DNA of 6,934 bases. Origin: Fusobacteriaceae bacterium. GTDB lineage: Bacteria; Fusobacteriota; Fusobacteriia; Fusobacteriales; Fusobacteriaceae. The stretch spans positions 1-6,934 of the forward strand of contig DAOUPY010000082.1 of NCBI GenBank assembly GCA_030625925.1. The letters are read 5' to 3'. A model generated the notes under the pieces. It was not told the origin of the DNA. It searched no databases and was given only the letters and a program-made list of their open reading frames with translations. Position numbers and translations under genes: made by a program. Positions 1-6,576 of the stretch are shown here, piece after piece (the stretch's first letter is position 1; the number at the start of each line of letters is the position of its first letter).

Positions 1-21
1 GTGACGCTGCATCCAGTTAGA
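1..21 (+). repeat. Degenerate direct repeat, copy 1 (dapA leader)
   Basis: GTGACGCTGCATCCAGTTAG at 1-20 matches the sequence at 956-975 in the dapA-dapB gap at 15 of 20 positions, with GTGACG and CATCC exact. Both copies sit just upstream of a dap gene. The window begins inside or at the edge of this copy, so its left part cannot be seen. It may be a leader RNA element or an operator. Its function is unknown and the match could be chance. Confidence 0.35.
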
Positions 22-53
22 ACATAATTGAGGAGAAATATTAGGAGGAGAAT

Positions 54-941
54 ATGAGTATATTTACCGGATCAGGAGTAGCCATAGTAACACCGTTTTA
101 TGATGATTATACTATAAATTATAAAAAATTAAATGAACTGATAGATTTTCATGTGGAGAACGAAACAGATGCAATAATAATAGCAGGAACGACTGGCGAA
201 TCATCGACAATGGAAATAGATGAACAGGTAGAACTTATAAAAAGATGTTGTGACTACACAAATAAAAGGGTTCCTGTAATAGCAGGAACAGGAAGTAACT
301 GCACAGCAGAGGCTATAAAGTTAAGCACAAAAGCAGAAGAGGCAGGGGCAGACGGGCTTCTCGTTGTAACACCATACTATAACAAAGGTAATAATGAAGG
401 GTTTATCAGGCACTTTAAGGAGATAGCTAAAAATGTGAAAATCCCTATAATCCTCTATAATGTGCCTTCTAGAACGGGAGTTAATCTTTCCATTGAAGTT
501 ATAGAAGAATTGAGTAAGGTAGATAATATCGTGGGAATAAAGGAAGCCAGTGGAGACATCTCCTATGTAGCCGAAATCAGCAGAAGGTGTCCCGAAGATT
601 TTGATATCTACTCAGGAAATGACGATATAATAGTACCTGTATTATCTCTGGGAGGAAAGGGGGTAATATCTGTAGTTGCCAATATCGAGCCGAAAAAAAC
701 TCATGATATAGTGATGAATTATTTAGAGGGAAGGGTAGAGGAGTCGAGAAATCAGCAGTTGGCTATAAATGGTTTTGTAAATTCATTGTTTATAGAATCT
801 AATCCTATCCCTATAAAAAAAGCCATGAACCTTGCCGGCTATGATGTGGGGCCACTGAGACTTCCCCTCTATGAGATGAGCCAAGGTGCTGCAGCGAAGA
901 TGGTAAAAGAGATGAAATGTATAGGCATAAAGGTAAAGTAG
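54..941 (+). CDS. dapA: 4-hydroxy-tetrahydrodipicolinate synthase (DapA)
   Basis: Condenses pyruvate with L-aspartate-4-semialdehyde, the first committed step of the diaminopimelate/lysine pathway, in the cytoplasm. The protein has 295 residues, the usual length for this (beta/alpha)8 aldolase family. The family's active-site residues are all visible: the GTTGE loop with Thr46 and Thr47, Tyr109 in TPYYNKG, Tyr135 and Arg140 in LYNVPSRTG, and the Schiff-base Lys163 in GIKEASG. These match E. coli DapA Thr44/Thr45/Tyr107/Tyr133/Arg138/Lys161 with an offset of +2. The ATG start is supported by a strong ribosome site, AGGAGGAG at 43-50. It is the first gene of the cluster, and its promoter must lie upstream of the window. 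dapB follows 96 bp later. Close paralogues (N-acetylneuraminate lyase, KDG aldolase) share the fold, but the motifs and the dap neighbours make DapA nearly certain. Confidence 0.97.
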   Translation: MSIFTGSGVAIVTPFYDDYTINYKKLNELIDFHVENETDAIIIAGTTGESSTMEIDEQVELIKRCCDYTNKRVPVIAGTGSNCTAEAIKLSTKAEEAGADGLLVVTPYYNKGNNEGFIRHFKEIAKNVKIPIILYNVPSRTGVNLSIEVIEELSKVDNIVGIKEASGDISYVAEISRRCPEDFDIYSGNDDIIVPVLSLGGKGVISVVANIEPKKTHDIVMNYLEGRVEESRNQQLAINGFVNSLFIESNPIPIKKAMNLAGYDVGPLRLPLYEMSQGAAAKMVKEMKCIGIKVK

Positions 942-952
942 AGTTAAAAAAT

Positions 953-976
953 AACGTGACGTTTCATCCGGATAAG
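953..976 (+). repeat. Degenerate direct repeat, copy 2, with nested palindromes (dapB leader)
   Basis: The dapA-dapB gap carries GTGACGTTTCATCCGGATAA (956-975), which resembles bases 1-20 of the window. It is overlapped by two small perfect inverted repeats: AACGT-G-ACGTT at 953-963 and ATCCGGAT at 966-973. This is more symmetry than expected in a short gap and could be a protein-binding site or a folded leader. There is no T-run, so it is not a typical terminator. I recognise no known riboswitch core. Confidence 0.35.
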
Positions 977-984
977 CTTTAATT

Positions 985-1011
985 TAGGTTTTTATAATTT
1001 TATAATACCTA
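985..1011 (+). promoter_or_regulatory. AT-rich hairpin with a possible internal -10 box upstream of dapB
   Basis: TAGGT (985-989) pairs with ACCTA (1007-1011), and the two TTATAA-type segments between them are self-complementary, so the stretch can fold into an imperfect hairpin. It also contains TATAAT at 1001-1006, a consensus -10 hexamer. The hexamer 17 bp upstream of that (978-983, TTTAAT) matches the -35 consensus only at three of six positions. A secondary promoter for dapB onward is possible but weak, because AT-rich gaps often contain TATAAT by chance. Confidence 0.25.
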
Positions 1012-1037
1012 GATAATAAAAAAATAGGAGTAAACTT

Positions 1038-1775
1038 ATGAAGATAGCAGTTTTTGGTGCAGGTGCCATGGGAAGGTTGGTAGCACAAGGTCTCGTAGAA
1101 GACAATAGATTTGAGTTTACAGGGATGATAAACAAAACAGGATCAGGGGAAGGCGTCTATGAAACACTGGATAGTATCCCACAAGATATAGAGGGAATCA
1201 TCGATTTTTCTCATCCCAGTAACTTAGATGAGCTACTTAATTTTGCCGAATTTAAACAAATTCCAGTACTCATAGCAACAACTGGATTTACAGGAGAAGA
1301 AATAGAAACGATAGAAACAAGGGCGGCACAAATTCCTATAATTTTTACCTATAATACTTCTCTTGGAGTTAACCTTTTAGGTGAGTTGGTAAAAAAAATG
1401 GCTGGAGCTCTAGGGACCGATTTTGATATAGAAATAATTGAGAAACACCACAATAAAAAACTGGACTCCCCAAGTGGGACAGCTAAATTTTTATTGGATA
1501 AAGTGGCAGAAGGTCACAGTGAGGAGTTGTCACCTGTGTACGGTAGAAACGGGATGGCAAGAAGGGAAAAAAACGAAGTTGGAGTGCATGCAATAAGGGG
1601 TGGAAGTATTGTAGGGGAACATTCTGTAATCTTCGCTGGAGAAGATGAAGTCATAGAGATCAAACACGAAGCACTGTCTAAAAAAATATTTGTCAGAGGA
1701 GCACTGACAGGGATAAACTTTTTAAAGGATAAAAAAAATGGCCTCTATACAATGAAAGATGTATTGGGACTTTAA
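1038..1775 (+). CDS. dapB: 4-hydroxy-tetrahydrodipicolinate reductase (DapB)
   Basis: Reduces the DapA product to tetrahydrodipicolinate with NAD(P)H in the cytoplasm. The protein has 245 residues, slightly shorter than E. coli DapB (273) and within the family range. It has an N-terminal Rossmann fold with the dinucleotide motif GAGAMG at residues 7-12, and a C-terminal catalytic domain with EKHHNKKLDSPSGTA at 135-149. That motif contains the expected catalytic His137/His138, the lysine at 141 and the substrate-binding SGT. HAIRGGSIVGEH (184-195) is the conserved RGG segment. The loop TYNTSLGVN (104-112) replaces the more usual APNxSxGVN, a mild variation. The start is set by AGGAG at 1026-1030, seven bases before the ATG. 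It belongs to the dap operon, with dapH starting 69 bp downstream. Confidence 0.97.
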   Translation: MKIAVFGAGAMGRLVAQGLVEDNRFEFTGMINKTGSGEGVYETLDSIPQDIEGIIDFSHPSNLDELLNFAEFKQIPVLIATTGFTGEEIETIETRAAQIPIIFTYNTSLGVNLLGELVKKMAGALGTDFDIEIIEKHHNKKLDSPSGTAKFLLDKVAEGHSEELSPVYGRNGMARREKNEVGVHAIRGGSIVGEHSVIFAGEDEVIEIKHEALSKKIFVRGALTGINFLKDKKNGLYTMKDVLGL

Positions 1776-1786
1776 CGGATCAATGA

Positions 1787-1807
1787 TAGGTCAGAAAATA
1801 AGACCTA
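1787..1807 (+). repeat. Hairpin in the dapB-dapH gap
   Basis: TAGGTC (1787-1792) and GACCTA (1802-1807) form a perfect 6-bp stem around a nine-base A-rich loop. It is followed by an A/T-rich run without a clear T-tract, so it is a poor intrinsic terminator. It may be an mRNA-stability or processing hairpin. Its outer arms, TAGGT and ACCTA, are the same as those of the hairpin upstream of dapB (985-1011). Confidence 0.45.
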
Positions 1808-1844
1808 AATAATAATAAAATTTAATGAAAAAAGAGGAGAAATC

Positions 1845-2552
1845 ATGGAGAATTTAAATAGTGCAAGAGAAATAATAAACTACATAAGAGACTCAAAGAA
1901 GGTAACACCGGTAAAAGTATATATAAATGGTGATTTTCAAAATCTTAACTTTGAAGGATGTAAAGTTTTTGGAGAGGGTAATTCTAGAGTCATTTTTGGA
2001 GAGTGGGAAGTAATAGGAAGAATAATCCAAGAAAACGAGAACTCTATAACAGATTATGAAATAGAAAACGACAGAAGAAATTCCGCTATCCCGACTTTGG
2101 ATCTTAAAGATATAGATGCAAGAATAGAACCAGGAAGTATAATCAGAGATAAGGTAACCATCGGAAATAATGCTGTAATTATGATGGGTGCCAGTATAAA
2201 TATCGGGTCAGTAATCGGGGCAGGAACGATGATAGATATGAATGCTGTATTGGGAGGAAGAGCCATTGTTGGTAAAAATTGTCACATTGGAGCAGGTGCA
2301 GTTCTTGCAGGTGTGATCGAACCATCTAGTGCCACTCCTGTAATAGTCGAAGATGATGTACTTGTAGGTGCTAATGCAGTGGTATTGGAAGGCGTTAGAA
2401 TAGGTAGAGGAGCGGTAGTCGCAGCTGGAGCTATCGTAACTGAAGATGTAGAACCAGGTATGGTAGTAGCTGGAAGTCCTGCAAGAGTTATAAAGAGAGT
2501 CGATCAAAAGACTATTGATAAAACTCAGCTTGAAGAAGATCTGAGAAAGTAG
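1845..2552 (+). CDS. dapH: 2,3,4,5-tetrahydropyridine-2,6-dicarboxylate N-acetyltransferase (DapH)
   Basis: Transfers an acetyl group from acetyl-CoA to tetrahydrodipicolinate, opening the ring to give N-acetyl-2-amino-6-oxopimelate. The protein has 235 residues, matching the short DapH/YkuQ type of Bacillus and relatives rather than the longer succinyl-transferring DapD. An alpha/beta N-terminal part (1-90, with FGEWEVIGR and [13 protein letters not shown]) precedes a left-handed beta-helix of hexapeptide repeats (about 92-210: [50 protein letters not shown]). It ends with the AGSPARVIK motif common in acyltransferases of this fold. The ribosome site GAGGAGA at 1834-1840 supports the ATG. 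The aminotransferase ATG follows only 10 bp after this stop, so the two are probably cotranslated. The acetyl rather than succinyl assignment rests on resemblance to DapH as I recall it. Confidence 0.93.
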   Translation: MENLNSAREIINYIRDSKKVTPVKVYINGDFQNLNFEGCKVFGEGNSRVIFGEWEVIGRIIQENENSITDYEIENDRRNSAIPTLDLKDIDARIEPGSIIRDKVTIGNNAVIMMGASINIGSVIGAGTMIDMNAVLGGRAIVGKNCHIGAGAVLAGVIEPSSATPVIVEDDVLVGANAVVLEGVRIGRGAVVAAGAIVTEDVEPGMVVAGSPARVIKRVDQKTIDKTQLEEDLRK

Positions 2553-2562
2553 GGGGATAAAT

Positions 2563-3702
2563 ATGGAAATAAATTCTAAATTAAAAGAATTAGAACCTAA
2601 TTTTATAAGACACGTATTAGCGAGATGTCAGGAGATGGAGGATTCTATAAACCTAACAGTAGGAGAACCGGATTTAAAAACTTCAAAAATAATTTTGGAA
2701 AAATCGGCAAAATATATGCTTGAAAACCAATTATACTATGCTCCGTTAGGAGGAGTTTTAGAATTTAGAGAAGAGATCGCAAAGTTTTATAATAATCAAT
2801 ATGGTTCTACTTACGATAGAGAGAATGTCTTGGTTACGGTAGGAGCGACGGAAGGGATTTCAACAGCATTAAGAACTATACTAAATCCAGGTGATGAAGT
2901 AATAGTTGTAAAACCAGATTATCCATTATACAGCGGTCTTATTACATTATTAGATGCTAAAACTGTTTATGTAGATAGTACGACAAATGGCAATAAGGTC
3001 AATGCCGATATTTTAAAGAAGGCAATTACCTCTAAAACTAAAGCAATTATACTGAATTATCCATCGAATCCATGTGGAACAATTTTATCTCAAGAAGAGG
3101 TCGAAAAAATTTCTAGACTTGTGGTGGAACATAACATATATTTAATTTCAGATGAAATATATAGTGAATTAGTTTTTTCTGGAAATAAATTCTATTCTCC
3201 AGCTTCTATAAAAGAGGTGAAAGATAATTTGATCGTAGTAAATGGGTTTTCTAAATCCCATTCTATGACAGGATGGAGAATAGGTTATGTATTATCTAAT
3301 AAAACTCTTCGAAATCATCTCTTAAAAATAAGCCAATATACTATCAGTACCCCTTCTACTCTTTCACAATACGGGGGAATAGTGGCTTTGAAAGAAAGTA
3401 TTAATTTAGAACTAAACTTAAAAGAATATGAAAAAAGATCATTAGACCTATATAATATGTTAAAAAAAATAGGATTTGAAGTTATAAAACCTCAGGGAAC
3501 ATTTTATATATTAGCTGATTATTCTAAATTAAGTACTTTGAATTCTTTGGATTTTTCTATGAAATTATTAGAAGATACAGGAGTGGCAGTAGTTCCTGGG
3601 AAATCCTTTGGAGCAGAGGGTTGTATTCGTCTGTCCTGCACTAAAAACTTAGATGTCTTAAGGGAAGCAGGCAAGAGGTTGGAGGAATATTTTAAAGATT
3701 AA
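2563..3702 (+). CDS. patA: PLP-dependent aminotransferase, probable N-acetyl-LL-diaminopimelate aminotransferase (PatA/DapX type)
   Basis: A 379-residue fold-type I, class I/II aminotransferase. Visible family residues include the substrate loop TVGEPD (32-37), Tyr59 in YYAPLGG, Asn169 in NYPSNPCG, Asp197 in ISDEIY, the PLP Schiff-base Lys231 in NGFSKSHSMTGWRIGY, Arg239, and the carboxylate-binding Arg356 in CIRLSC. Such enzymes move an amino group from glutamate to a keto acid. Placed 10 bp behind dapH, with the ribosome site AGGGGG (2551-2556) overlapping the dapH stop codon, the likely substrate is N-acetyl-2-amino-6-oxopimelate, giving N-acetyl-LL-diaminopimelate. The class is certain from sequence, whereas the substrate is inferred from position, since relatives include aspartate and aromatic aminotransferases. 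By eye it uses more TTA/ATA/AAT codons than dapA-dapH, which may reflect a different history. It is the last gene before the shared terminator, and no deacetylase follows. Confidence 0.85.
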   Translation: MEINSKLKELEPNFIRHVLARCQEMEDSINLTVGEPDLKTSKIILEKSAKYMLENQLYYAPLGGVLEFREEIAKFYNNQYGSTYDRENVLVTVGATEGISTALRTILNPGDEVIVVKPDYPLYSGLITLLDAKTVYVDSTTNGNKVNADILKKAITSKTKAIILNYPSNPCGTILSQEEVEKISRLVVEHNIYLISDEIYSELVFSGNKFYSPASIKEVKDNLIVVNGFSKSHSMTGWRIGYVLSNKTLRNHLLKISQYTISTPSTLSQYGGIVALKESINLELNLKEYEKRSLDLYNMLKKIGFEVIKPQGTFYILADYSKLSTLNSLDFSMKLLEDTGVAVVPGKSFGAEGCIRLSCTKNLDVLREAGKRLEEYFKD

Positions 3703-3710
3703 ATTTAATC

Positions 3711-3760
3711 AGTATTAAAAAAGGTAGAATTGGATTTCCAATTCTACCTTTTTTAATACT
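3711..3760. terminator. Bidirectional intrinsic terminator between the dap and rnf operons
   Basis: A perfect 23-bp inverted repeat: the left arm is 3711-3733, the loop ATTT is 3734-3737, and the right arm is 3738-3760. The GC-containing core (GGTAGAATTGG and its complement) is flanked by A6 on the left and T6 on the right, so each strand sees a stem followed by a U-run. It lies 8 bp after the aminotransferase stop and 26 bp beyond the rnfB stop, exactly where two convergent transcripts should end. Confidence 0.93.
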
Positions 3761-3786
3761 AGTGAAATCTCCATAAGAAGGAAGAA

Positions 3787-4812
3787 TTACTTTCTTATAT
3801 CAGTTACATTCATCTTAATTGCATCGAATTTACACTTATCAAAACAAAGACCGCAGCCAATACATTTTTCCTGGTCAACTTTATGCTTTTCTTTAACTGC
3901 TCCTTCAATACAATCAACCGGACATACTCTTGCACAAGCTGTACAACCAATACATTTTTCTTCGATTATTTCGGCTTTCTTAACCTCTTTAATCTCGTTT
4001 ATTATTGCATTTGTCGGACACTTCATCGAGCAAAGCCCGCAGTTGATACAAAGATCAGGATCAATCTTAGCCAAATTATTTTCAATACTAATCGCTTTTT
4101 TTATGTTTCCATCAGCATCTTTTACTTCTACCGGACATGCCTTTACACACATTCCACATGCAATACATGCTACAGTACAAGATTTTCTAGCTTGAGCACC
4201 CTTATCCTTAGAGTTACATAATACCGTTACTTTTTGATTTTCAGGCATCATCTCTATGATATTTTTAGGGCATTCCTTCACACACTTAGCACATGAGATA
4301 CATTTTTCCTCATTTATAACCGCGATCCCTCTTGCATTGATCTCTATTGCGTCAGCTGGACATACTTTTACACAATCTCCATATCCTAAACAACCATGCC
4401 AGCATGACTTATCTCCACCAAAATAAAGAGTTGCTGTAGCACATGTCTTCATCTCAGTATCTAAGTTATATACCTTAGTTGTCTTAGAGTTGTCTCCCTG
4501 ACACTTTACTCTGGCTACCTGCTTTATAGCACTAGGATCCGCACCTTCTCCACCCATAAGAGCTGCTATATCATTTACAACCTGTGCACCACCAGGGGCA
4601 CATAGAGCAGGATTAGCACCTTCTAATGCTACTGCCTCTGCATATGCTCCGCATCCAGGGTATCCACAAGCTCCACAATTGGCACCAGGTAATATATCCA
4701 TTATTTTTTCAACATTAGGATCTATCTCTACCTCAAATTTCTTTGAAGCAAAGGCTAAGAATAGTCCCATAGTAAGACCGATCCCTCCTAATACTAATAC
4801 AGCGTATATCAT
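3787..4812 (-). CDS. rnfB: Rnf electron transport complex subunit B, long multi-ferredoxin form
   Basis: Iron-sulfur subunit of the Rnf complex, thought to be the entry point for electrons from ferredoxin at the cytoplasmic face. The protein has 341 residues. A single N-terminal membrane helix (about 2-22) is followed by the RnfB-specific 4Fe-4S domain with Cys46, Cys49, Cys54 and Cys71. Six ferredoxin-like motifs come next: Cys137/141/147/151, 171/174/177/181, 216/219/222/226, 255/258/261/265, 287/290/293/297 and 317/320/323/327. Proteobacterial RnfB has about 190 residues and two such motifs, so this is the extended form known in anaerobes such as Acetobacterium. The start is supported by GGAGGTT (complement of 4817-4823). 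A 40-bp gap separates it from rnfA. It is the last gene of the operon, directly ahead of the shared terminator. Confidence 0.96.
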   Translation of the reverse strand: MIYAVLVLGGIGLTMGLFLAFASKKFEVEIDPNVEKIMDILPGANCGACGYPGCGAYAEAVALEGANPALCAPGGAQVVNDIAALMGGEGADPSAIKQVARVKCQGDNSKTTKVYNLDTEMKTCATATLYFGGDKSCWHGCLGYGDCVKVCPADAIEINARGIAVINEEKCISCAKCVKECPKNIIEMMPENQKVTVLCNSKDKGAQARKSCTVACIACGMCVKACPVEVKDADGNIKKAISIENNLAKIDPDLCINCGLCSMKCPTNAIINEIKEVKKAEIIEEKCIGCTACARVCPVDCIEGAVKEKHKVDQEKCIGCGLCFDKCKFDAIKMNVTDIRK

Positions 4813-4852
4813 TTCTAACCTCCAAATCTATGTCATAGATTAATTATTTTAA

Positions 4853-5437
4853 TTATATTTTCATTCCAGAGAATCCCATAAATGCCATAGCTAATAATCC
4901 AGCTGTGACGAAGGCTATTGCTACACCTTGGAATGGTCTTGGTACATCTGCATACTCTAATCTTTCTCTTATTCCTGCAAGTAAGATTAGTGCCATAGTA
5001 AATCCTATTGCTGCTGCCATACCATTTACAACAGTTTCAATAAAGTTATACTTCTCTTGAATATTTAAAATTGCTACCCCTAGTACCGCACAGTTAGTTG
5101 TGATAAGTGGTAAAAATACTCCTAAAGCCTTATAGAGATTTGGAGAAGTCTTTTGTACTGCCATCTCAACAAATTGTACCAATGAAGCTATTATTAATAT
5201 AAACGCTATTGTCTGTAAATATTCCAATTCAAAAGGAACCAATAGATAGTTTTGTACTACCCAGGTTACTGCTGATGCCAGTGTCATTACGAAAGTAACA
5301 GCCATCCCCATCCCTATTGAAGATTCTACCTTTTTAGAAACACCCATGAAAGGACATATCCCCAAAAATTTAGCAAATACAAAGTTATTTATAAATATAG
5401 AACCAAATATGATTCCAAATAAATTTCCTAAATCCAT
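4853..5437 (-). CDS. rnfA: Rnf electron transport complex subunit A
   Basis: Integral membrane core subunit, 194 residues, with about six hydrophobic helices. It belongs to the RnfA/NqrE family. Cys28 in the [10 protein letters not shown] segment and Cys116 in TTNCAVLG are in the places where RnfA/NqrE and RnfE/NqrD each supply two cysteines for an intramembrane 2Fe-2S cluster at their interface. The protein is a distant paralogue of the adjacent RnfE and packs against it in opposite topology. GGAGGG lies just ahead of the ATG, inside the 3-bp gap and the end of rnfE, implying translational coupling. RnfA is told from RnfE by its operon position next to rnfB and its [12 protein letters not shown] segment. 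I am confident of the name. Confidence 0.95.
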   Translation of the reverse strand: MDLGNLFGIIFGSIFINNFVFAKFLGICPFMGVSKKVESSIGMGMAVTFVMTLASAVTWVVQNYLLVPFELEYLQTIAFILIIASLVQFVEMAVQKTSPNLYKALGVFLPLITTNCAVLGVAILNIQEKYNFIETVVNGMAAAIGFTMALILLAGIRERLEYADVPRPFQGVAIAFVTAGLLAMAFMGFSGMKI

Positions 5438-5440
5438 CGA

Positions 5441-6046
5441 TTATCCCTCCTTTTTCATCTTAATATAATTTTGTGTCGCTATGATAAAACCAATTGTTAT
5501 AAATGCTCCAGGTGCTAATATGAATATTAACGCCGGTTGGAATGTAGGAGGAGTCAGTTGTAATCCGAAGAAACTTCCATTTCCTAAGATTTCTCTGATA
5601 GCACCTAATACTGTCAGTGCCAGAGTGAATCCCAATCCATTTCCAATACCATCTAATAATGAAGGAAATACTCCATTTTTAGAAGCAAAACTTTCAGCTC
5701 TTCCCAAGATTATACAGTTAACAACTATTAGAGGTAAAAATAACCCTAATACTGCATATAGATTTGGAAGGTACCCCTGCATTACCATCTGTACGATAGT
5801 TACTAAAGTAGCTATTACAATGATATAAGCCGGTATTCTAACCTTTGCTGGTATCAAGTTTTTTATAGCTGATATGATTACATTTGAACATGATAAAACC
5901 ACCAGTGTTGCTAGTCCCATTGCCATACCATTGACAGCTGAGTTAGTTACACCTAGTGTAGGACATAATCCAAGCAACAATACGAATACTGGATTTCCCT
6001 TAATTAATGGATCTGTTAAAAGCTTTATATAGTTATTCTTCGCCAT
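5441..6046 (-). CDS. rnfE: Rnf electron transport complex subunit E
   Basis: Integral membrane core subunit, 201 residues, about six helices, RnfE/NqrD family. Cys28 in GLCPTLGVTNSA and Cys111 in VNCIILGRAESF are the matching pair to RnfA Cys28/Cys116, expected to share a 2Fe-2S cluster across the membrane midplane. The N-terminal KLLTDPLIKGNPVFVLLLGLCP is typical of the family. Its ATG overlaps the rnfG stop (TAATG), and the ribosome site GAGGTG lies within the last codons of rnfG. Translation of rnfE is therefore probably coupled to ribosomes that finish full-length rnfG, which matters for interpreting the internal UGA of rnfG. rnfA starts three bases after its stop. Confidence 0.96.
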   Translation of the reverse strand: MAKNNYIKLLTDPLIKGNPVFVLLLGLCPTLGVTNSAVNGMAMGLATLVVLSCSNVIISAIKNLIPAKVRIPAYIIVIATLVTIVQMVMQGYLPNLYAVLGLFLPLIVVNCIILGRAESFASKNGVFPSLLDGIGNGLGFTLALTVLGAIREILGNGSFFGLQLTPPTFQPALIFILAPGAFITIGFIIATQNYIKMKKEG

Positions 6047-6576
6047 TAGTTTTTCACCTCTGCTTCAAATACTTTAGTTGATTTTTTTACTCCGGTAAAT
6101 ACAGCCATAGGAGATATTGTAGCTCCTGCAAAACCGTCTATACTTTTTTCAAATTGATAAGATTCATCTCTGCCAACCCAAAGAGCCTGCCAATCAGCAT
6201 CGTCTATATTTGTTCCAAGTCCTGGAGTTTCTGACTGCCCGGTAACCTTTAGACCAGTGATAGTTCACTTTATATCCAATCCCAATACGAAAGTTATTAC
6301 ACCAGAGTATCCGTTAGTTTTTACAGTACTTGCATATCCTACTAAGTTTCCTGCAGCGTCATAACCTGGAATAAATGTTTCCTCTCCAGCTGTTATTTCC
6401 TCTGTCTCTTTAAATTCTGATGCCAAAGGCAGCACTTGTTTTCTAGCTTTATTTACTATCTCTCTATTGATCTTTTCTATTTGTGGTGCAGTCATTGTAT
6501 TTACACTGGATAATAATCCAGCTGCAATTGCTGCTATTACCAATAATACAGCACCATAATGTACTAATCTATTCAT
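6046..6576 (-). CDS. rnfG: Rnf electron transport complex subunit G with in-frame UGA at codon 104 (candidate selenoprotein)
   Basis: FMN-carrying subunit of the Rnf complex, anchored by an N-terminal helix (about 5-27) with the flavin domain on the outer face. The frame from the ATG at 6576 reads 103 codons to an in-frame TGA at 6267-6265. It then stays open for 72 more codons to TAA at 6048-6046, giving 176 residues, near the usual RnfG length. Before the TGA lie the GYASTVKTNGYSG and VLGLDIK strands. After it come TITGLKV, the highly conserved SETPGLGT, WQALWVGRDESYQF, and DGFAGATIS, with Thr153 as the expected covalent FMN site. Both halves are typical RnfG, so the protein makes sense only if the UGA is read. 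RnfG relatives commonly have a glycine near here (DGKI-like turn). GGA to TGA is one base, so a nonsense mutation or sequencing error is the main alternative to selenocysteine. The start has GGAGGTG upstream, and the ATG overlaps the rnfD stop (TAATG). Confidence 0.85.
6239..6267 (-). promoter_or_regulatory. Candidate bacterial SECIS element: UGA and downstream hairpin in rnfG
   Basis: Reading the - strand after UGA (6267-6265), eleven bases lead through CUGG (6257-6254), a UC bulge (6253-6252), UAA (6251-6249), the loop AGG (6248-6246), UUA (6245-6243) and CCGG (6242-6239). The stem has four pairs including one G-U, a two-base bulge and three A-U pairs. The loop begins 16 bases after the UGA and has G at its second place. 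This resembles the upper hairpin of E. coli fdhF, which has a bulged U and a GGU in the loop that SelB reads. The stem is weak, and an alternative five-pair fold (CUGGU with ACCGG, nine-base loop) competes. It is suggestive but not proof of selenocysteine insertion. Confidence 0.5.

Noticed and set aside
1..53. Lysine riboswitch or T-box upstream of dapA
   Set aside because: Only 53 bases are present and no recognisable lysine-riboswitch core or T-box TGGNACCGCG motif is seen. The true leader lies outside the window.
2054..2507. Two antisense open frames within dapH (2054-2266 and 2208-2507)
   Set aside because: They lie opposite a clear DapH coding sequence, have no recognisable domain, and one is a low-complexity Ser/Tyr/Cys string from reversed hexapeptide codons.
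3883..4221. Antisense open frame within rnfB
   Set aside because: A Cys/Phe/Thr-rich translation of the reverse of repeated ferredoxin motifs, with no gene-like features.
5481..5828. Antisense open frame within rnfE
   Set aside because: It lies wholly within the well-supported rnfE gene and its translation resembles no known family.
6265..6576. RnfG as a complete 103-residue protein ending at the TGA
   Set aside because: The frame continues with conserved RnfG sequence including the FMN site and ends exactly at the rnfE start, so the TGA is not the natural end of the gene.
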